Of a DNA stretch of 64,000 bases, positions 59,601 through 64,000 are shown piece after piece. Source of the DNA: Campylorhamphus procurvoides (taxonomy: Eukaryota > Chordata > Aves > Passeriformes > Dendrocolaptidae); the NCBI GenBank assembly GCA_013396655.1, contig WBMV01000271.1, positions 2,554 through 66,553 of the forward strand, in the 5' to 3' direction. Positions within the stretch are counted from its first letter, which is position 1, and every line of letters starts with the position of its first letter. A program made the translations under genes and the position numbers. The notes under the pieces are model-generated. The model made no database searches. It was not told the DNA's origin and saw nothing but the letters and a program-made list of their open reading frames with translations.

Positions 59601-62600
59601 ACTAAACAGATAACAAATAATGTCTTTTTTTTTAAAAAATTTTTAATAGTAACATTATCAGTGTTAAATGCCTGAATACATTTTATATATAATCTCTAGT
59701 GTAGCTTGTTTCCTGCAAAGGTAGGTCTTCCATCCAGACGGGCTGTTTTGGTCTTAATTTTATCAGCATTATCAGGAAATCAGATTTATCATAGTAGCTA
59801 ATTGGTCCACGTTGTAATAAGAATAAGCTGTGTAATCTGTAGCAATCTGTTACTTTTACACAACAGTCCTCATATTTAAACAACAGGAGTATATGGCTAG
59901 TGGTGAGATTAGCTGTTTACTTAATCTCATAGAAATTTAACTTTTATCACTATAGATCAACAAGTGGGAAATAGGTTGAAATACAAATATTTTTGATGAG
60001 AAAATGTTCCTTCTATAAAATACAAACCAGTTTTTAAATTAGAATCTGGGAAAAGAATTAGGTTGAATAAATTTGTGGTTATTAAATATTTTCCTGGTCC
60101 AAACAACTCTTAATATCGATAGTTTTAATAAAATATGATAGGAACAAGCCCTTCATCTGCCTTCATGTAATAACTAGCATGTCCATCTTCCTAAAAACAG
60201 GTTTCCTGCTTGAACTGATTGTGCCACTGCAGTTCTGAAACTAGATAAAATATTTGGGAATGAATAAAGCATTCTCAAGAAATTGCCAAAAAATTATAGC
60301 ATCAGGAAGATCTCATTTTGAATGAAGTCTTAGTTTTAGCATGATACTTCTCAAGCTTCTTGGACCGTTTGGTTATTTTCCTGACTTCTTTCTGTCTTTT
60401 AATTCTTCTCATACGAAGGCTCAAGTGGCCTCCTTATGTGCTAAACATGAGGAAGGGTAGAATGTGAACAAATACTCCTGCTGCCTGCAAGGTTTTAAAA
60501 ACTAATGCTTGATCTATTATAATACATGTTTGAGTGTACACATGAACTATGTTTCTAAATTAACAAATTTATTGCAAGATTTAGAAGTTGAATAAAAACT
60601 GTACTAATACGCCACTTTATACAAGAGACTTAAAACCCTTTTTTAACCTGATGTATTTAAACTCTTCACTCTTAAGTGCTTGTGCTATGTTAGATTTCCC
60701 ATTTAGGGGGAAGAGAGCCCTCCAAAATCCATATATACTGAAGCTGGTCTACTCAAAGCTTAGAGAACTGTAAACAAGTAAAGCTCTTGAGCAATTGCTA
60801 GACAGTGTCATATTCCTTTGTAGGATCAACTGAAAAGAGGAATTCCATGTAGTGGTAACCAGCCTGAAGACTACCAGTACAGTAAGTAAGCTAGGGATGA
60901 GTGACCATGAACTGTCCTGAGCATGTTAGTGTGCAGCCCCACCTGACTGTGCTTGTGTGCTTTGTGACTACTGCCGGGTTATCCTAATTATTGGTGACAA
61001 TTGCATCCTGATCCTGTGGGTCTTGAGCATATACATTATCAGTACAAAGTGATTGAACTATTGCTTTCCATATTTTAAGTACAGAATCCACCTCAATTTT
61101 TTTTTTAAATCTTTAAGTCTTTAGACCAGTGTCAGCTTCTGCAAGACTATATATCAACCCGTATGCAGAAGCAGAACTGAAAACTCCCAAAATTGATTGT
61201 AATGTGGAAGTACAGAGAATTGTCATTGAATTCACTAAGCCACAGGTAAGCTGGTTTGGTGTTTGTTATTCCCATTTCAGTTTGTAATGACATGTAGGTT
61301 TTTTTCACTGGAAAATGTTCTTCTTAGGGAATTTTCTGCTTACCTGTAAGTAGAATGTCTGAACTGTTTAGCAGTACCTGTGGGAAAAGAGTAGGATGGC
61401 TTTCCCTCTGTAACAATCACTTCCTGGTCCTAACTCCTGACACTCTTATCTGTGGACACTCTGGGGACACCTGATCTGTATTCCACCCTTCCAACAGCAG
61501 TCCTTTCACACAGAGAATGAAATCATGACTAGCCCTTATTAAACTACAAGCCAATGTTATAACTGCAGGTTATAAATACCAGCAAGGCTGGGAATGAATG
61601 GAGTCTGCTGGCTTTAGCACCACCACCTGCTGAAGTATCAAGGAAGTGATTTAGGTATTTCCCCAGCAATGTTAGTGCTGTCATTTCCTCAGAGACAATT
61701 TACAGTCTGGTGGCTGGATAGCTTATTGGCTCTTACTGAGGTCAAAGTATGTAGGGAGTTCAGAACAGTGCCAGTGAGGTTCACTATTGCAAAGGCAGTT
61801 CTGAAATTAGGGAATCTGCACTGACAAGTATGGGTGGTTTGAGAAAGCCTAAGACACCAGAAGTTCATATAGTGGTGTCCTTTGAGAGCAAGGAGTATAG
61901 TTTTTCCACCTTTGCATACTAATGGAACTTCATGGCTTATATTTCTGTGGAGTTTGAGGAGCTCTGAAGAGCATGGTATGCATGCAGTTTAAGCACTGTG
62001 TGCAAACGGAATCTGACCCAATGCTAAGAACTTTTTTTCCTGGCTTTAGTACCTCAGCATGATTGACCTCCTGGAGTCCATTGACTACATGGTGCGCAAC
62101 GCCCCGTACAGGAGGTTCAGGCCAAACGCACCTCTGCACAAAAACGCCAGGCAATGGTAAGATGTGACCATGCAGGCATTCTTTGCAGTCCCCTCTAGCA
62201 TCTTCAATTTCCTTTGTGGTTAAAAGTCAGCTTAAAGCTAGAACGCTTACATAATTTTAACTTTCACAGACCTTTGCTTAGCACTTAGATCCAAGTGATG
62301 AAAGTCTCAGTTGCTAAGATAAAGTCCCAAAATCTGAACAAAATGCTGATGCTCTCTCTAGAGGCTAGAATGTAATTTAGAAAGGGTAAAGATATAAATT
62401 AGTGAATGCAATTCAAGGGAAGCATGTATGTCAACTGTAGTTTTTAAAGTTTTGAGCTGATATGCATTTTCGTGACTCTTTTCTAAGTACTAACTGATGC
62501 TGGCTATCAAAGTGCTTGAGTTTGCTTAATGCTGTCACAGTCCAAATTTGCAAACATGCAGAATTCAATAAAAAATGAAGACTTGTAGATTTTCAGGCAT

Positions 62601-63797
62601 TACATGTGTCTTAGTTCGAGGGAGAACTAAGATATCTATGTTGGCCAAGAAATAATCCCTCTCCTTTAAATTTAGAAAACAGAACTTTAATTAGGAAAAA
62701 TATATTTAAAGAAAAAGATAACAGTTCTTAACCACAATACACACATATATGTATATATATATCTCCAGAAAAGAATCAAACCACAACAGTTAGTAATAAA
62801 CCCCTCCACCCCCAAATGACAAGGCAAACAGTCAAAAGGTCTTTTTTGGCTACCCCCCAAAATGGGGAAATGCAATTATATCTAGGGACAGCAGGTGGCG
62901 CTGTGGCACCTCCACCGCTGGCCACTCGCGCTCTCTCTCTCTTGGGGGTTGCAGTTATATTTACTGACAGCAGGTGGCGATGCTGCACCCGGCCGGCTGG
63001 CCTCTCTCTCAGGGAGAAGGCAGGAGTGCAGTTGCCGGGTCAGCTGCCGCGGGTTCAATGACGAGCAGTAGAAACTCAGCCTCTGCAGTGTAGAAAAATA
63101 GCTTGTTTCTCTTCTTCACAGCAGTCTCCGTGGTGTTCTAGGGTGATTGGTGGAGCCAGAGAGCAAAAAGACACAATCCTGGTCCCGCAGCGATGTTGGA
63201 CCTGGTGTGTCCCGTCCTCCTTCCTCCATGCCAAGCCGCTGAAACCCCCAACCTCTTCCCCCCAGCCGAGCCCATCTTCCTCCCCCTCTCCACCTGGGAA
63301 GAGATCAGAACAAAAGGCTGGCTAAGGCAGATAACATCAGGATATGCACGTCCTTTGTGTCTTTTGTTAACCAGTTTTACCACTAAGACGTTGGCTCCAA
63401 GCTTTTTGGAAGGAGTTCCAACTTAGGTTTGAAACTCTAACAACATGTAAGCTCTCAGTCCATTTTTCAAAAGTGATGTTGAAACCATTAAAAAATTTTT
63501 AAGCCAAGTTACTCAAATCACAAGTGGTAAATGAAGTTTGCATATTAATAAATTACCTCTGAAATGTGTAAATTGTAAGGCACAAATGAAATGGGGGGTT
63601 GTTCACAAGTGTGGAATTATTGCAGGTGGAAATATGCAGGTGACAGTGTTCTTGAAGTTCACATCAGAAGACACACTCGAATGTGGTCGTGGAGTAACAT
63701 AAAACAACACAGGCAGCTCCTGAAGAGTTACAAAAATATGTACAAGAACAAGCTAACACAGAGTAAACTGGCAGAAGAAACACAGAGGCAAATTCAG
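47584..63797 (+). CDS. VPS13C: VPS13C, 14 internal coding exons (exons 2-15); exon 1 missing, 3' part beyond window
   Basis: Fourteen GT-AG-bounded exons join in one frame (1,190 nt, about 396 codons) and match the N-terminal part of vertebrate VPS13C closely: NVALDNLQIKENAL, KIPWKNLYGEAVVATLEG, KLATQVIKNVQVKITGIHV, SMIDLLESIDYMVRNAPYR and MWSWSNIKQHRQLLKSYK. VPS13C is a rod-shaped lipid-transfer protein of about 3,750 aa. It bridges ER (through VAP) to late endosomes/lysosomes and lipid droplets, and loss causes early-onset Parkinson disease in humans. The window covers the chorein-type N-terminal end of the groove, roughly residues 34-430 by human numbering. Exon 1 (about 33 codons) is absent from the sequence. 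Every internal junction keeps phase and no stop interrupts, so the gene looks functional. Exons 6 and 7 are cassette candidates. Confidence 0.96.
48645..48687 (+). CDS. VPS13C: VPS13C exon 3 (43 nt)
   Basis: Acceptor TTTACAG, donor GTAAGT. Encodes SELDVPFRIKVGQI and the first base of the next Asp codon. Confidence 0.95.
49456..49551 (+). CDS. VPS13C: VPS13C exon 4 (96 nt)
   Basis: Acceptor TTGTTTAG, donor GTATGT. Encodes DKLTLKIPWKNLYGEA then VVATLEGLYLLIVPGA, a near-invariant chorein N-terminal block. Confidence 0.97.
50315..50416 (+). CDS. VPS13C: VPS13C exon 5 (102 nt)
   Basis: Acceptor CTTACAG, donor GTACTG (weak). Encodes SVKYDAEKEEKYLQDNKQ then KELARIEEALQKAAEK, a charged helix typical of VPS13 proteins. 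It ends in phase 1, compatible with splicing to exon 6, 7 or 8. Confidence 0.96.
50417..52688 (+). other. VPS13C intron 5
   Basis: About 2.3 kb of AT-rich sequence without recognised repeats or exons. Confidence 0.6.
52689..52751 (+). CDS. VPS13C: VPS13C exon 6, cassette candidate (63 nt)
   Basis: Encodes GAYSQDSLYGLESLVYKD then TKPG across its junctions, clearly matching the human segment at this position. The acceptor (TGCCATGTGGATCAAG) lacks a good pyrimidine tract and the donor is GTGGGT. The length is a multiple of three, so skipping keeps the frame. Confidence 0.9.
52752..54338 (+). other. VPS13C intron 6
   Basis: About 1.6 kb of AT-rich sequence; nothing recognised. Confidence 0.6.
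54339..54404 (+). CDS. VPS13C: VPS13C exon 7, cassette candidate (66 nt)
   Basis: Encodes a strongly basic stretch, RKRKKYKKHFKRPFKGHD then HSK. The acceptor (TTGCACTGAAAAAG) is purine-rich and poor; the donor is GTGGGT. The length is a multiple of three. With exon 6 it makes 43 codons, the size of the block absent from known shorter human VPS13C isoforms. Confidence 0.92.
54405..55913 (+). other. VPS13C intron 7
   Basis: About 1.5 kb; no repeat or additional exon recognised. Confidence 0.6.
55914..56023 (+). CDS. VPS13C: VPS13C exon 8 (110 nt)
   Basis: Acceptor TTTTTCTAG, donor GTAAGT. Encodes DKPKEEKKDTFLEKLATQ then VIKNVQVKITGIHVKYED, the conserved strand-rich block of the VPS13 N-terminus. 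Confidence 0.97.
56024..56858 (+). other. VPS13C intron 8
   Basis: 0.8 kb; nothing recognised. Confidence 0.6.
56859..56918 (+). CDS. VPS13C: VPS13C exon 9 (60 nt)
   Basis: Acceptor TTTTTGTAG, donor GTAATG. Encodes VTDPQCPISLGMTLGELSLL, in phase 0 at both ends. Confidence 0.96.
57525..57584 (+). CDS. VPS13C: VPS13C exon 10 (60 nt)
   Basis: Acceptor AACTTTTAG, donor GTAATG. Encodes TTNENWKPSILNEAAKIIYK, phase 0 at both ends. Confidence 0.96.
58291..58371 (+). CDS. VPS13C: VPS13C exon 11 (81 nt)
   Basis: Acceptor TCCTGTGCAG, donor GTAATG. Encodes LLCLDSLSAYWNIHSK then MYYHGSREQIL, matching the LDSLSAYWN block of VPS13 proteins. Confidence 0.97.
58372..60823 (+). other. VPS13C intron 11
   Basis: The longest intron in the window (2.45 kb). 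No transposon or extra exon recognised; several short frames in it lack splice borders or similarity. Confidence 0.6.
60824..60881 (+). CDS. VPS13C: VPS13C exon 12 (58 nt)
   Basis: Acceptor TCCTTTGTAG, donor GTAAGT. Encodes DQLKRGIPCSGNQPEDYQY. It is the least conserved of the exons here compared with human but keeps the DQLK and YQY ends. Confidence 0.93.
61118..61245 (+). CDS. VPS13C: VPS13C exon 13 (128 nt)
   Basis: Acceptor AATCTTTAAG after a T-rich tract, donor GTAAGC. Encodes IFRPVSASARLYINPYAEAE, then LKTPKIDCNVEVQRIVIE and FTKPQ. Confidence 0.96.
61246..62049 (+). other. VPS13C intron 13
   Basis: 0.8 kb; nothing recognised. Confidence 0.6.
62050..62156 (+). CDS. VPS13C: VPS13C exon 14 (107 nt)
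   Basis: Acceptor CTGGCTTTAG, donor GTAAGA. Encodes YLSMIDLLESIDYMVRNA, then PYRRFRPNAPLHKNARQ, and ends with TG of a Trp codon completed in exon 15. Confidence 0.97.
62888..62902 (+). promoter_or_regulatory. CTCF-like motif in LTR copy 2 (first)
   Basis: ACAGCAGGTGGCGCT matches 14 of 15 positions of the CTCF core CCASYAGRKGGCRSY. It is identical to the strong motif in copy 1 and points rightwards into the VPS13C gene body. Confidence 0.5.
62967..62981 (+). promoter_or_regulatory. CTCF-like motif in LTR copy 2 (second)
   Basis: ACAGCAGGTGGCGAT matches 13 of 15 positions of the same core, 79 bp after the first motif. The two positions derive from the internal duplication in the LTR. Confidence 0.45.
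63626..63797 (+). CDS. VPS13C: VPS13C exon 15 (172 nt)
   Basis: Acceptor ATTATTGCAG, donor GTATGA. It begins with the G that completes Trp, then encodes WKYAGDSVLEVHIRRHT, RMWSWSNIKQHRQLLKSYK and NKLTQSKLAEETQRQIQ. It is the last exon in the window; the gene continues to the right. Confidence 0.96.
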
Positions 63798-64000
63798 GTA
63801 TGAGTTTTTTGTTTTTGAAGAAAGTATGTTTTGGTTTCTCTGTGAAATAGTTCTTGAAATATACTTTACAGTAATCCGGGTTGATGGTTTTACAGGAGCA
63901 TAAGGGGTCTGTGGTAATACCAGTTTTTTAATCTGAAGTTCAGTGTAACCTGTAGTGGAGAGAAAATTAAAGTATGAATAAAGTGCCATTTAGAATAAAG

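Larger units (their letters stand above)
62607..63442 (-). mobile_element. Solo LTR of the same family, copy 2 (836 bp), inside VPS13C intron 14
   Basis: The plus strand starts TGTCTTAGTTCGAGGG and ends GAAACTCTAACA, the reverse complement of the copy at 39155-39952 along its whole length. A 5-bp target-site duplication ACATG flanks it (62602-62606 and 63443-63447). It fills more than half of the intron. If the sense strand inferred from copy 1 is right, it is antisense to VPS13C, with the polyadenylation-like ATTAAA on the minus strand (62691-62686). No viral gene remains. It splits no exon and leaves the exon 15 acceptor intact. Confidence 0.93.

Noticed and set aside
60588..60773. Extra VPS13C exon just upstream of exon 12
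   Set aside because: No similarity to VPS13C, no acceptor/donor pair in phase, and exons 11 and 12 join directly in frame.

Overview
This window is a piece of a vertebrate nuclear genome, almost certainly a bird. The evidence is several 3'-truncated CR1 LINE fragments (some still ending near the avian ATTCTATG-type tail), short introns, low repeat density, solo LTRs, and the C2CD4 - VPS13C gene order known from the human 15q22 locus. I see no prokaryotic features, CRISPR array, rRNA or tRNA.

Layout: (1) 1-532, minus strand, running off the left edge: the N-terminal 177 codons of an RTE-clade LINE endonuclease/reverse transcriptase ORF, still open. (2) About 0.7-14.2 kb: intergenic DNA with small CR1 relics and simple repeats. 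(3) 14.27-15.29 kb: CpG island, then a single-coding-exon C2CD4 gene (15498-16793, +, 431 aa) with a polyadenylation signal at 16841. (4) 16.9-45.6 kb: a 29-kb intergenic stretch with CR1 relics, minisatellites, palindromes, one enhancer-like motif cluster and a solo LTR (39155-39952). (5) 45.65-46.9 kb: CpG island holding a 56-bp and a 68-bp tandem array on either side of the only ambiguous base (N at 46216). This should be the VPS13C promoter and first exon, but no exon 1 is visible. (6) 47584 to the right edge: 14 consecutive coding exons of VPS13C (exons 2-15 by my count, 1,190 coding nt), all joining in frame with GT-AG borders. A second solo LTR of the same family, in the opposite orientation, sits in intron 14.

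How the parts relate: C2CD4A/B proteins are nuclear, cytokine-inducible C2-domain factors. VPS13C is a very large bridge-like lipid-transfer protein at ER-late endosome/lysosome and ER-lipid droplet contacts. They are neighbours rather than an operon; in human both lie in a type 2 diabetes-associated locus, so shared regulatory DNA between them is plausible. The two LTRs flank the VPS13C 5' end and carry CTCF-like motifs pointing away from each other. I regard that as the most interesting non-coding observation here. I found no wholly new biological system.
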